A stretch of DNA of 64,000 nucleotides from Chloroflexi bacterium OLB13. Its GTDB lineage: Bacteria; Chloroflexota; Anaerolineae; Aggregatilineales; Phototrophicaceae. The notes under the pieces are model-generated. The model was not told the origin of the DNA. It saw nothing but the letters and a program-made list of their open reading frames with translations, and ran no database searches. Within the stretch, counting starts at the first letter, position 1; each line of letters begins with the position of its first letter. Of this stretch, positions 1 through 8,746 are shown in pieces. Position numbers and translations under genes: made by a program. The stretch lies in assembly GCA_001567485.1 (NCBI GenBank), contig JZRA01000142.1, positions 97,849 through 161,848 of the forward strand, read 5' to 3'.

Positions 1-2
1 CC

Positions 3-401
3 GACGACGAATTCAACGAGAGCACGGCGTTCATCGAAGCGATGGATTTCGCCGGTCTGCACGTCTTTCCATACAGCCCGCGCCCCGGCACCGCCGCCGC
101 CCGCATGAAGGGTCAGACGCCCCATGACGTGCGCCAGCGCCGCGCACAGCAGTTGCTCGCGTACAGCGCCGCCCAAACTGAGGCTTTCGCGGCGCGCTTC
201 AGCGGTCATGTCCGCCCTGTTTTGTGGGAGAACGTGGCCGGCGCGACCCAAGACGGGTTCCTCAATGTGGGGTATACTGACAACTATGTGCGAGTCCGCT
301 GCACCCACCCGCGCGCGCTGACCGGCATGATTACGCCAGCCCGGCTCGGTTTGGGACAGCTGCGCACCTACGCAACGGCCGTTCCCATCTTGGAAGGATG
401 A
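3..401 (+). CDS. mtaB: MtaB-like tRNA methylthiotransferase, C-terminal end (partial)
   Basis: The reading frame is already open at the window edge, so the start lies upstream. The visible 132 residues are the end of a radical-SAM methylthiotransferase: the motif HVFPYSPRPGTAA is typical of MtaB/MiaB-family proteins, followed by a helical stretch and a TRAM-like tail (VLWENVAG...GYTDNYVRVR). MtaB adds a methylthio group to t6A37 of tRNAs reading ANN codons. The Fe-S cysteines lie outside the window, so the MtaB versus MiaB/RimO choice rests on the HVFPYS motif. The stop is 1 base before the yqeY start, suggesting translational coupling. Confidence 0.8.
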   Translation, partial: DDEFNESTAFIEAMDFAGLHVFPYSPRPGTAAARMKGQTPHDVRQRRAQQLLAYSAAQTEAFAARFSGHVRPVLWENVAGATQDGFLNVGYTDNYVRVRCTHPRALTGMITPARLGLGQLRTYATAVPILEG

Positions 402-402
402 T

Positions 403-852
403 ATGACCGACCTCCGCACCGCGCTCACCGCCGCGCTGAAAGAGGCGATGCTTGGCAAAGACAACCTGCGCCGCGACGTGGTGCGCGGCTTGCAGAGCGC
501 CATCAAGCAGGTCGAGATCGACACCCGCGCCACCCTCAGCGACGACGAAATCCTCGCCGTGCTCATCAAAGAGGCCAAGAAACGCCGCGAGGCCATCGAA
601 GAAGCGACCAAGGCCCGCCGTGACGACCTCGTCGCCAGCGAGACGGCCGAGCTGACGATCATCGAGACGTTCCTGCCGCGTCAGCTCTCGCTGGACGAGC
701 TGAAGCGGATCGCCGCAGAGGTGATCGCGCAGGTCGGCGCGAACGGGCCGAAGGATCAATCGAAAGTGATGGGGCCGATCATGGCTCGCGTCAAAGGGCA
801 GGCGGACGGCAAGCTCGTCAACCAAGCTGTCCGGGAGCTGCTCAACGGTTAG
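403..852 (+). CDS. yqeY: GatB/YqeY domain-containing protein
   Basis: A 149-residue protein matching the YqeY family: N-terminal helical half with MTDLRTALTAALKEAMLGKD, then KKRREAIEEATKARRDDLV, ETFLPRQLS and the C-terminal KVMGPIMARVKGQADGKLVNQ. The family shares its fold with the tRNA-binding tail of GatB; its own role is not well established, though it may assist tRNA amidation. Length is normal for the family. It starts 1 base after the mtaB stop and ends 3 bases before pgpH, so the three genes are probably co-transcribed. Confidence 0.9.
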   Translation: MTDLRTALTAALKEAMLGKDNLRRDVVRGLQSAIKQVEIDTRATLSDDEILAVLIKEAKKRREAIEEATKARRDDLVASETAELTIIETFLPRQLSLDELKRIAAEVIAQVGANGPKDQSKVMGPIMARVKGQADGKLVNQAVRELLNG

Positions 853-855
853 CGC

Positions 856-3126
856 ATGATACCGGCGCTTGCGGATTTCTTGCACCGGCGCTTCGGCGTT
901 CCGCGTGCGCAGGCCGTCAAACGGCTGACTGCGGCGGCCGTGATTGCTGTCGCGATCGCGCTGGTAGCCGTATCCACCGTCATCATCGCGTTCGACTCGA
1001 TCCTGCCCGGCCGATCGCTCGCGAGCAGCTTGGAGGTCGGGCAGGTCGCCCCGCGCGATTTTCACGCGCCGATCAGCCGCAGTTACGTCAGCAACGTCCT
1101 CACCGATCTGCGGCGTGAAGAGGCGCGCGCCTCGACCGCGCCGGTTTATAACCCGCCCGACCTCAACGTCGCCCGCGTGCAAACCAGCTTGGCAGCGCGC
1201 ATCCTCGAATTCATCGACAACGTCCGGCGCGACCCATACGCGACCGTCGCGCAGAAGATCGACGATTTCCAGCAGATCACGGCGCTGCGCCTCGACGAGC
1301 AGACGACCGCCGAGCCAATCGCGGCGATGACCGACGAGCAGTGGGCGCTCATCCGCGCCGAGACGCTGCGCCTGCTTGAAAACGTGATGCAGGACAGCAT
1401 CCGCGAAAGCGAAGTCACCAGCATCCTCGAACGCCTGCCCAATCAGGTCAGTTTGCGCTTCGACAGCCGCGATGTCGCGATCATCGTGGACATCGTCAGC
1501 GACTTGATCCGCCCGAACCGGACGCTCAACGCCGCCTCGACACAGGCCGCGCGCGAAGCGGCCGCGCAGGCCGTCCCTGAGCAGATCAGCAGTTTCCAGC
1601 GCGGGCAGATCGTCGTCAGCTCCGGCACGAAACTGGAGCCAGCGGATGTCGAGGCGCTCGAACAACTTGGCCTGCTTCAGCCGCCCGATCAGCGCTTTCC
1701 GATTGTGATGCGCGCCGTCATCGGGTCGCTGATGGTGCTGGTGATGTTCGGCACGTATTTGGCCCGCTGGCGTAACGCGCTGCTCGAAGGCCAGCCTCGC
1801 CTGCTCGCGCTGTTGGTCGGGCTGTTCGTGGCGATGCTGGGCGCTGCGCGGGTCGCCACCGGCAGCGAGATCTACATCTTCCCGGCCGGGGTGCTTGCGC
1901 TGCTGTATGTCGCCATCGCCGGGCCGGATGTCGCGCTGATCGGCACGCTCGGCTACGCGTTTCTGGTCGGCTTGATGGCGGGTAACGGCTTCGAGGTCTC
2001 GGTGCTGATTGCCGCGGCCGGGATCACCGGCACGCTGGTGCTGCGACGCACCGACCGGCTCAATACGTACATTTTCGCCGGGCTGTTGGTGGCGTTCGTG
2101 AACATCGCGGTGCTGTTCACGTTCAACCTCGCGCAGGAAGGCACAACGTCCGAACGCTGGCTGGAACTGCTCGTGTTCTGCGTGCTGAACGGCATCATCA
2201 CCGCGGCGCTGTCGCTGGTCGGGTTGTACGTGCTGGGCGGCGTGTTCAACCTGCCCACCATCCTGCGCCTGAACGAACTCAGCCAGCCGAGTCATCCGCT
2301 GCTGGTGCGCCTGCTGCGCGAAGCCCCCGGCACCTATCAACATTCCCTGCAAGTCGCCAACTTGAGCGAGCAGGCCGCGGCGAAAATCGGGGCGAACGCG
2401 TTTCTCGTGTCGGTCGCAGCGCTGTACCACGACATCGGCAAGCTGTCGAACCCGGCGTTTTTCTCCGAGAATCAGCGCGGCAGCGAAAGCCCGCACGACC
2501 TGCTCAACGATCCGCAGCGCAGCGCGCAGATCATCATTCACCATGTGGTCGAGGGCGAACGGATGGCGCTGGAACACCGCCTGCCGCAGCGCATCCGCGA
2601 CTTCATCCGCGAGCATCACGGCACGTCGCTGGTCAAGGTATTCTATCAGCAGGCCGTGATCGCCGCTGGCGACGACGCTAGCAAGGTCGATATCCGTAAT
2701 TTCCGCTATCCCGGCCCACGCCCGCAGACAAAGGAAACCGGCATCATGCTGCTGGCCGACAGCTGCGAGGCGGCGCTGCGCTCGACCGATCCGCAAAGCC
2801 GCAGCGACATCAAGGCGCAGGTCACCAAGATCATCAACGGCTATCGCGACGGCGGCCAGTTAGACGACAGTGGGTTGACGCTCAAGGACATCAAGCAAAT
2901 CGAGCGCATTTTCGTCGATATGATCGAGGCGACGCTCCACCCGCGCATCAACTACGACGCGGTGATCAGTAAAGCGCGGCGAACACAGTCGATGCGCGCC
3001 GTCGTGCCTGCCGAGGCCGCGCAGTGGACGCCGGACAACCGCGGGCCTTCGACCGGCGGGCTGGATGTCCCGAGCCAACAGGATGATGAGGAATTCGGAG
3101 ATGACCACGCCCGAGCTTGGGATTAA
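856..3126 (+). CDS. pgpH: 7TM-HD family cyclic-di-AMP phosphodiesterase (PgpH-like)
   Basis: A 756-residue membrane protein with the full 7TMR-HDED/7TM/HD layout. There is an N-terminal membrane segment at about residues 24-46, an extracellular helical domain to about 280, a cluster of hydrophobic helices from about 285 to 475, and a cytoplasmic HD domain. The HD catalytic pair is H525-D526 in ALYHDIGKLSNP, followed by IIHHVVEG and REHHGTSLVKVFY, all metal-ligand motifs of this family. PgpH of Firmicutes hydrolyses cyclic di-AMP. The gene sits directly upstream of ybeY and dgkA, a widespread arrangement. The 3-base spacing from yqeY supports the ATG chosen here. Confidence 0.88.
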   Translation: MIPALADFLHRRFGVPRAQAVKRLTAAAVIAVAIALVAVSTVIIAFDSILPGRSLASSLEVGQVAPRDFHAPISRSYVSNVLTDLRREEARASTAPVYNPPDLNVARVQTSLAARILEFIDNVRRDPYATVAQKIDDFQQITALRLDEQTTAEPIAAMTDEQWALIRAETLRLLENVMQDSIRESEVTSILERLPNQVSLRFDSRDVAIIVDIVSDLIRPNRTLNAASTQAAREAAAQAVPEQISSFQRGQIVVSSGTKLEPADVEALEQLGLLQPPDQRFPIVMRAVIGSLMVLVMFGTYLARWRNALLEGQPRLLALLVGLFVAMLGAARVATGSEIYIFPAGVLALLYVAIAGPDVALIGTLGYAFLVGLMAGNGFEVSVLIAAAGITGTLVLRRTDRLNTYIFAGLLVAFVNIAVLFTFNLAQEGTTSERWLELLVFCVLNGIITAALSLVGLYVLGGVFNLPTILRLNELSQPSHPLLVRLLREAPGTYQHSLQVANLSEQAAAKIGANAFLVSVAALYHDIGKLSNPAFFSENQRGSESPHDLLNDPQRSAQIIIHHVVEGERMALEHRLPQRIRDFIREHHGTSLVKVFYQQAVIAAGDDASKVDIRNFRYPGPRPQTKETGIMLLADSCEAALRSTDPQSRSDIKAQVTKIINGYRDGGQLDDSGLTLKDIKQIERIFVDMIEATLHPRINYDAVISKARRTQSMRAVVPAEAAQWTPDNRGPSTGGLDVPSQQDDEEFGDDHARAWD

Positions 3127-3607
3127 GATCGAAAACACGCGCGACTACCCGGTCAACGCCGATCGGCTGATCTACGCGGCACGCCTCACCCTCAAACAGA
3201 ACGAGGCGACCGACCGCGGCGGGATCACCATCGTGCTCACCGGCGATGACGAGGTGCGCGCGCTCAACCGCGAATACCGGCATTTCGACAGCGTCACCGA
3301 CGTGCTGACGTTCCCGGCCTACCCGCTGCCGGATGACATCGTACAGGAGATGGACGAGCCGCCGTATCTGGGCGATCTGGTGATCGCCTATCCGTACACC
3401 TGTGCGCAGGCGGAACGGCTCGGCCATTCGCCCGCCGACAGCCTCTCGCTGTTGGTCGTCCACGGCACGCTGCATTTGCTCGGCCACGATCACGACACAC
3501 CCGAACGGCGCGCGGCCATGTGGGATGTGCAGGCGAACGCCCTGCGCGCATTGAGTATTTCGGAGGACATCGTGCCGTGGCTGGAGGGCGCGGATCATGG
3601 CGGATGA
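3101..3607 (+). CDS. ybeY: Endoribonuclease YbeY (rRNA maturation factor)
   Basis: A 168-residue YbeY protein. The zinc motif is clear: HGTLHLLGHDHD with ligands H121, H125 and H131. Upstream are LNREYRHFDSVTDVLTFP and the YLGDLVIA strand, both family hallmarks. YbeY takes part in 16S rRNA 3' maturation and ribosome quality control. The frame is open back to an ATG at 3065, but MTTPELGIK at 3101 gives the expected length and has a purine-rich ribosome site (GGAATTCGGAG) just before it. It overlaps the end of pgpH by 26 bases and dgkA by 11, so the genes are translationally linked. Confidence 0.92.
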   Translation: MTTPELGIKIENTRDYPVNADRLIYAARLTLKQNEATDRGGITIVLTGDDEVRALNREYRHFDSVTDVLTFPAYPLPDDIVQEMDEPPYLGDLVIAYPYTCAQAERLGHSPADSLSLLVVHGTLHLLGHDHDTPERRAAMWDVQANALRALSISEDIVPWLEGADHGG

Positions 3608-4040
3608 CACCCGGCCTAACTGGCTGGATCGGCTGACCAGCACAGCGCGCATCAACCCGGACGACTTCAGCTACAAGATCAGCCGCAACCGCGCCGTCAG
3701 TCTGGGCTATGCGCTGGCGGGCTGGTTGTACATGCTGCGCTGGCAGCGCAACACCCGGATTCAGGGCGTGGCGAGTCTGGTAGTGCTGGCGCTGGCCGTG
3801 CTGCTGCGGGTCAGCTTTGTCGAACTCGCAATCCTGATTCTGTCGATCACAATCGTATGGATGGCCGAGTTTATCAACGCCGCCGTCGAAGCGGTGGTCA
3901 ACCTCGCGTCGCCGGATTATCATCCTATGGCGAAAGTCGCCAAGGATGTCGCCGCTGCGGCCGTGCTGCTCGGCGTCGTCGCGTCGGTGTTGATCGGCCT
4001 GCTGATCTTCGGCCCGCCGCTCCTCGATCTGGTCACCTAG
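3597..4040 (+). CDS. dgkA: Diacylglycerol/undecaprenol kinase (DgkA family)
   Basis: A 147-residue small integral membrane kinase. Three hydrophobic helices are visible, with the active-site signature EFINAAVEAVVNL (E91, N94, E98) followed by AKVAKDVAAAAVLL, matching the DgkA pattern of metal- and ATP-binding residues. In Gram-positive relatives this enzyme phosphorylates undecaprenol, recycling the lipid carrier for wall synthesis; in Proteobacteria it phosphorylates diacylglycerol. Which substrate is used here cannot be read from the sequence. The first 30 residues are an extra soluble segment compared with short homologues. The start overlaps the ybeY end. Confidence 0.9.
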   Translation: MADDTRPNWLDRLTSTARINPDDFSYKISRNRAVSLGYALAGWLYMLRWQRNTRIQGVASLVVLALAVLLRVSFVELAILILSITIVWMAEFINAAVEAVVNLASPDYHPMAKVAKDVAAAAVLLGVVASVLIGLLIFGPPLLDLVT

Positions 4041-4052
4041 GAGGAAGAAACC

Positions 4053-5414
4053 GTGGACGACCAGAGCCAGCCCCCAATGGATCCGAAATCATCGTCGACT
4101 GGCATCCCGGACAACGACGAATTCTTGAACAGCCTGTTTGCGGAGGCCAAGTCTAAACAGCCGCAAGAAGTCCCCAATACCGGCAAGGGCGGCCGCGCGC
4201 GCGAACGGTATCGCCGCCGGCGAGGCAGCAATCCGCCGCCAGACGTGCTGGCCGATACTGCTCCGACAGGTGAGACCGAGCGCACACCGCGCCGCCGGCG
4301 TGGAGAAGCCGCCCCGCCGCCGCAGGTCACGCCGCGCCTGCGCCGGCAGCAGGTGGCCGTGCCGGGCGGGCCGAAGCTGCCGCCGATTGACTGGGTGCGA
4401 TGGCGCCCGTATCTGTTCGGCGCCGGGGCCATCGCGGCCGTGATTCTCATAATCGTCGTACTCGGACTGTTCAAGAACGAACCCGCGCCGACATACCCCA
4501 ATTCCCTCTGGCTCGGCTCCGAATACAGCTTCGCCGAACGCAGCGATGAAGACGTAGCGGCGCTCGTCGCGCGGCTGAAAGCGCAGCAGATCGGCACCGT
4601 GTACGCGTGGACGAGCTTCCTCAAGAGCGATAACACGTGGAGCGGTCTGTTCGACAGCACCAACACGTTCGAGGAGATGCGGCCCAACGTCGAGAAGTTC
4701 ATCCAGCAGTTTCGCGCGGCGTATCCTGAGGCGACGCTGTACGGCTGGGTCGGCTTTCCGATCAGCGCGCGCGACGAGAACGGCGCGTACAACCTCAATG
4801 ACCCGGCCGTCATTCAGATCGTCGCGGACTTCGCCGCCGAGCTGGTCAACGAGCTGGGCTACGACGGCGTCATGCTCAACGCCGAGCTGGTGTTTCAGGA
4901 CAGCGCCGACGATTATCTTGCGCTGCTGCGGGCTGTCCGCCGCGCGGTCGGCGATGCCAACCTCGCGGTCGCGGTGATCCCCGACTGGTCACCGGCAGAG
5001 GCCAATATCCCCAAGCCGCCGCTGATCGCGCCCGGAACCGAATACACCACCGCGTTCAAGCAGCAGATCGCCCTGCTGGTCGACGAGATCGTTGTGATGG
5101 CCTATAACTCCGGCCTGTCCTCGCCGGTCGACTACAGCCAGTGGGTCGCCTACCAGACCGCGACGTATGCCCGTGCGATCGCGGCTGTCGACGGCGGGGC
5201 CGAGGTGCGCATCGCGATCCCGACCTTCAACGAGGTATCCACCGATCACAACCCGACCGTCGAGAACATCCCGGCGGCGGTCGAAGGCGTCGTCGAGGGC
5301 TTGACTCAAGCTGGGGACGCGTCGGCGGCGATTGAGGGCATCTCGATCTTCGCCGAATACACCACCGTCGAAGAAGAGTGGCGCCAGTTCGAGCAGTTTT
5401 GGGTGCAAAGGTAG
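4053..5414 (+). CDS. Membrane-anchored GH18-like TIM-barrel protein, degenerate active site
   Basis: A 453-residue protein beginning with GTG, supported by a strong AGGAGGAAG site 7 bases upstream. Residues 1-118 are charged and Arg-rich, 120-142 form one transmembrane helix, and the rest looks like a GH18-type barrel exposed outside the membrane. The expected DGxDxDxE motif is present only as DGVMLNAE (D271...E278): the general acid Glu position is kept, but both inner aspartates are replaced (M, N). It may therefore bind glycan without hydrolysing it, or act by a changed mechanism. The gene at 6258 is a related protein with the canonical motif. Family assignment is inferred from the motif and barrel layout. 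Confidence 0.6.
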   Translation: MDDQSQPPMDPKSSSTGIPDNDEFLNSLFAEAKSKQPQEVPNTGKGGRARERYRRRRGSNPPPDVLADTAPTGETERTPRRRRGEAAPPPQVTPRLRRQQVAVPGGPKLPPIDWVRWRPYLFGAGAIAAVILIIVVLGLFKNEPAPTYPNSLWLGSEYSFAERSDEDVAALVARLKAQQIGTVYAWTSFLKSDNTWSGLFDSTNTFEEMRPNVEKFIQQFRAAYPEATLYGWVGFPISARDENGAYNLNDPAVIQIVADFAAELVNELGYDGVMLNAELVFQDSADDYLALLRAVRRAVGDANLAVAVIPDWSPAEANIPKPPLIAPGTEYTTAFKQQIALLVDEIVVMAYNSGLSSPVDYSQWVAYQTATYARAIAAVDGGAEVRIAIPTFNEVSTDHNPTVENIPAAVEGVVEGLTQAGDASAAIEGISIFAEYTTVEEEWRQFEQFWVQR

Positions 5415-5421
5415 CCCCTAC

Positions 5422-6258
5422 ATGCCGATATTCATTCGCGTGCTGACGCCGGATGGCAGCCTTCATCCCGTCGACTACGAAGCCTCGTCACTGGCGGACG
5501 CCGGGCGCTACGAGCCGGACGACGGCGTGTATACGATCACCAACACGTTCGAGATCACCAAGGCGCTCAAGCTGGACGCCCACTTCGACCGGCTCGAAGA
5601 CTCGGCCCGCCGCGCCGGAATCACGCTCGGACTGACGCGCAGTCTGATCCGGGCGGCCCTACGCCGCTGCATCCTCGACTTCAACGCAGGTAATGTGCGC
5701 TGGCGTGTGACGATTGGCGCGGCGGCCCCCGATAAGGCGATCATCTCGCTCGAACCGTTCACGCCGCTGACAACCGAGTTCATCCTGCGTGGGGTGCGCG
5801 TCATCAGCGCGCCCAACGCCGCCCGTCACAACGCCGCGGCCAAGACCACCGGCTGGATGCACGCGCGCGAGGCGTTGATCGCCGCTCAACCTCCCGGTAT
5901 CTACGACACGATCCTGCAGGACGCGGACGGCCATCTGCTCGAAGGACTCGGCGCGAACTTCTATGCGATCCGCGGAGGCATGCTGTACACCGCGCCGGTC
6001 GGCATGGTGCTGGGCGGGATCAGCCGACAGATCGTGTTCGAGGTCGGCCAGCGCATCATCCCGATAGTCGAGGCACCGGTCAAAGCGGACGAGGTCGCAT
6101 CGCTCGACGAAGCGTTTATCAGCAGCGCCAGCCGGGGGATCGTGCCGGTGATCGAGATTGACGGGCATGCGCTCGGAGCCGGCAGGCCGGGCGTGTGGAC
6201 GCTGCGCCTGCGTGATGCGTATCAGGCGTGGGTCGGTGCGCACTTGGAGGAGATTTAG
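5422..6258 (+). CDS. Class IV PLP-dependent aminotransferase (BCAT / ADC-lyase family)
   Basis: A 278-residue fold-type IV PLP enzyme. The probable Schiff-base lysine is K141 in AAAKTTGWMHAREAL; the downstream EGLGANFYAIRGGMLYTAP, GGISRQIVFEV and SSASRGIVPV segments are the usual cofactor-phosphate and substrate-loop motifs. Members include branched-chain aminotransferases, D-amino acid aminotransferases and aminodeoxychorismate lyases; the sequence does not decide among them. ATG at 5422 lies 7 bases after the previous stop; the open frame upstream overlaps the preceding gene and is rejected. The stop overlaps the GTG of the next gene by one base. Confidence 0.82.
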   Translation: MPIFIRVLTPDGSLHPVDYEASSLADAGRYEPDDGVYTITNTFEITKALKLDAHFDRLEDSARRAGITLGLTRSLIRAALRRCILDFNAGNVRWRVTIGAAAPDKAIISLEPFTPLTTEFILRGVRVISAPNAARHNAAAKTTGWMHAREALIAAQPPGIYDTILQDADGHLLEGLGANFYAIRGGMLYTAPVGMVLGGISRQIVFEVGQRIIPIVEAPVKADEVASLDEAFISSASRGIVPVIEIDGHALGAGRPGVWTLRLRDAYQAWVGAHLEEI

Positions 6259-7291
6259 TGTTCCGGGCTGCGTTTCTGGGACTGCTCGCATTGGCCGTGT
6301 CCCCATCCTCCGCTTCTGCGCAGACCCCCGAGCCTGCGCCGTTCTGCATCACAGCGTGGTATCCGTCCTCGCAGCATCGCGGGGGCTATGAGACGCTGAT
6401 GACTCACAGCGACGTGATCGACGTCGTTAACCCATTCTGGTACACGCCCAATCGAGATGGGACTCTACGCGCCGGGCCGGGCGCTGAGAACGCCGTCGAG
6501 ATCGCCGCTTGGCGTGAGGCCGGTATGCCGATCATCCCCAGCTTGCACGCAGGCGACCCGGCCCTGATCACCGACCCGGCCCTGCGCGAGACGCACATCG
6601 CCGCCATCGTGGACTTGGCGCGCGCGCACGACTACGACGGGATCGACGTCGACTATGAGGGGTTCCCGGTCGAAACGCGCGACGATTTCTCACTGTTTAT
6701 CGAACAGCTCGCTGGCGCGCTGCACGCCGACGGACGGATTCTCAGCATCGCGGTGCACGCCAAGACCGACGATCAGGCGCGTGGGAAGGCCCGGCCGCAC
6801 AGGACTGGCCGCGGCTCTCGGCGGCGGTCGACGTCTTCGCGATCATGACCTATGACTTCGGCGGCGGGAACGCCCCTCCGATGCCGATTGGCCCGACGCC
6901 GTGGGTGATCGACGTGCTTGACTACGCCGCGACCATCACCGACTTACGCAAGGTGCGCATGGGCCTGCATCTTTACGGCTATCAGTGGATGCGCGCCGAG
7001 CCGCCAGCCTCGCCCATCACCTATGAAGACACCCAGCGCCTGATCGACGCATTCGGGCCTGAGGTTCAGCGCGACCCATCGGATTTGGAGCCGTTCGTGG
7101 ACTTCACGCCTGAGGACTTGCCACGGCGGATGATCTACTACGCCGATGCCGAAAGCGTGCGCTTCAAGCTCGGTCGTGTCTTGGACGCCCACCCTGAACT
7201 CGGCGGCATCGCCATTTGGGGCCTCGGCGGTGAAGACCCGGCCGTATGGGATGTGCTGCGTGAGCTGCGCCCTGCGCCGTGCGGCGGTTGA
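6258..7291 (+). pseudogene. Exported GH18 glycosidase (YaaH/chitinase-like), one frameshift
   Basis: Two reading frames together encode one GH18 protein of about 344 residues. The GTG at 6258 overlaps the preceding TAG and follows GGAGGAG. A signal peptide (MFRAAFLGLLALAVSPSSASA) leads to a barrel with the canonical catalytic motif DGIDVDYE (D127 to E134). Near 6788 the frame moves by -1 and continues as GPAAQDWPRLSAAVDVFAIM, then TYDFGGGN and the IAIWGLGGEDP strand. Total length plus one base is divisible by three, so a single lost base explains it; adding one G to GG at 6788-6789 restores the frame. More likely a sequence error than a dead gene. Confidence 0.75.
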
Positions 7292-7319
7292 CACGGACAT
7301 TTCGGGGCGATTGCAACAG

Positions 7320-7480
7320 TCACCCGCCCAATCGCACCCGCTCTCGCAAGGTGCGATACAACGCGATCTGGCGAAACAATTGACTGAGTGACCACAGCTG
7401 CGCGAATCGGGCGTTGTGCCGGCGGTTTTGGGGATGTGCAGGAAGATCAGGGTCTCGTATTGCCCAGTCATTGCATCCAT
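7320..7480 (-). pseudogene. Sulfotransferase remnant (N-terminal motif fused to a C-terminal fragment)
   Basis: Read on the minus strand from 7471, the frame begins MTGQYETLIFLHIPKTAGTT, the PAPS-binding 5' loop (HIPKTAGTT) of sulfotransferase-2 family proteins. After about 23 codons the sense is lost; a different frame then gives NARFAQLWSLSQLF and RQIALYRTLRERVRLGG before a stop at 7320, which reads like an ordinary protein C-terminus. Most of the enzyme is missing, so this is a relic with an internal deletion. The C-terminal fragment is not itself recognised as sulfotransferase. Confidence 0.5.
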
Positions 7481-7637
7481 ACGGTTTGCCTTTCATAGTC
7501 CGGCAAGAGTACCCGATGCGCGGCCGTCAGGCTACCAACGACATCGTTACTTCAGGCAAAGGGCAGTGATTGGGGTGCTAACCGACATAGGTATGAGTGC
7601 CCAATGAGCACATACGTACCAATTGCCTATGAACCTT

Positions 7638-7670
7638 AACACGCGCGCCGTCTTGACGCGCGCGTGTTTT
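7638..7670. terminator. GC-rich hairpin followed by T run
   Basis: A 10-bp perfect stem AACACGCGCG / CGCGCGTGTT (7638-7647 with 7659-7668) is followed by TTTT on the plus strand. It resembles a rho-independent terminator, although no intact gene ends immediately upstream on that strand; the stem also ends in AA/TT, so it could act in both directions. Confidence 0.5.
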
Positions 7671-7724
7671 GAATATTATTAGTATTATGGATCAATCACA
7701 GAAAGTTGTGTTGAGATAAAGCGT

Positions 7725-8423
7725 TTGTGCATCGTTCTTGCTCTAAGTGTCTTTCTCACGGGAATAACTCCCTACATGGCCACCGCTCAAGACAGTGATG
7801 AGGAGATCCAATCCGCACCAAAGGAACAACTGTCGCTGAACGATATGGCAAAAGCTACAGTTGTTGCAACTACGGAGATGGATCAGCGTTCACCCGTAAC
7901 GCTCACCAATGAAGAATACGCGGAAGGTCACCGATTCGCGTCGCGGCTATATAAGCTCGAGAACTGCACCGACGACTCCGCGTGCTACTTCGAGGTCTAC
8001 ATGTTTGCCGATGATCCTATCAGCGACGCACGTCCAAAAACGGCCGGTAGAACCTCCCCAGCGCCGATGCCTGTCGGATGGATCACAACGCAGGTGTGTG
8101 GAGTATCGATCTACGGAGCTCTAGGACTCCAAGTTGCACAATTGCAGCAGAACATAACCATCAAGTACTCAAATGCTAGTGGCGGTTTGCCGCGGCTTCC
8201 GGCGAAAGGCTTGACTGGAAATCTCAACGGTACTTGGGCGACAATTCCCAATATCTGGATACAGCTCAACGGTCCAAATGCATTTCCCGGATGGAACATC
8301 AAAGTAACTTCGGGTGGACTTTATTTCACCGCTGACGGAATCCTTCAGTTTGGTCCTTTTCCATGGACACAATACTTCCCGACTACAATGGTAGTCGATA
8401 CCAACACGACGTACTGCGTTTAG
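7725..8423 (+). CDS. Secreted protein of unknown function
   Basis: I do not recognise this protein. The frame gives about 232 residues with a hydrophobic leader (CIVLALSVFLTGITPYMATAQ) and predicted cleavage after ATA, then a polar region, a C/C pair in ENCTDDSACYF, and a C-terminal beta-rich segment ending in TYCV. Base composition is clearly less GC-rich than the neighbours, suggesting acquired DNA. The start is uncertain: TTG at 7725 is the first usable codon, but an ATA at 7716 would give a more typical MKRLCIVLAL signal peptide, and an ATG at 7687 is out of frame and stops after 10 codons. A frame error near the start is possible. Confidence 0.55.
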   Translation: MCIVLALSVFLTGITPYMATAQDSDEEIQSAPKEQLSLNDMAKATVVATTEMDQRSPVTLTNEEYAEGHRFASRLYKLENCTDDSACYFEVYMFADDPISDARPKTAGRTSPAPMPVGWITTQVCGVSIYGALGLQVAQLQQNITIKYSNASGGLPRLPAKGLTGNLNGTWATIPNIWIQLNGPNAFPGWNIKVTSGGLYFTADGILQFGPFPWTQYFPTTMVVDTNTTYCV

Positions 8424-8481
8424 ACTAGATGCGCAACCAGATCGTCCGATACTTAGGGTATCACTGCGAGGATGGAACGCT

Positions 8482-8679
8482 ATGAACGACCTACCTGGAC
8501 TCGGGATTCAAGGCGGGGTTTCACTCGTCAGCCTGACGAACCTCGTCCTCAGTGGAGTAGTACTCTGGTTGTTGGGAGGAACGGTGGCAATCGTCGTCTA
8601 TCGCCTTATCCGCGGCCCACACAAGGACAAGTCGAAGCGCGACAAGGACAAGCTAAAGCGCGACGAGCAATACGAGTAG
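8482..8679 (+). CDS. Small single-pass membrane protein
   Basis: A 65-residue open frame of unknown family. Residues about 12-42 are hydrophobic (SLVSLTNLVLSGVVLWLLGG then TVAIVVYRLI) and the tail is strongly charged with a repeated KDKSKRDKDKLKRD pattern, giving an expected cytoplasmic C-terminus. It lies 58 bases after the secreted protein of unknown function and could be its partner, but nothing shows this directly. Function unknown. Confidence 0.5.
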   Translation: MNDLPGLGIQGGVSLVSLTNLVLSGVVLWLLGGTVAIVVYRLIRGPHKDKSKRDKDKLKRDEQYE

Positions 8680-8746
8680 TCGCCCCTCACAAGGTGAACT
8701 CTACCCGCACGCTGCTGCCGCTGATCGCTGATGTTTCAAGCTCAGC

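Larger units (their letters stand above)
7292..7724. other. 433-bp stretch without an intact gene
   Basis: The left part holds the sulfotransferase relic (7320-7480). From 7481 to 7637 I see no reading frame or site I can support. A hairpin lies at 7638-7668, and the bases before the next gene (about 7669-7700) are AT-rich, unlike the rest of the window. Confidence 0.6.

Noticed and set aside
331..2796. 821-residue minus-strand open frame
   Set aside because: It is the antisense shadow of pgpH and yqeY; composition is Arg/Asp/Gln-rich without any family motif, and the plus strand has clear genes.
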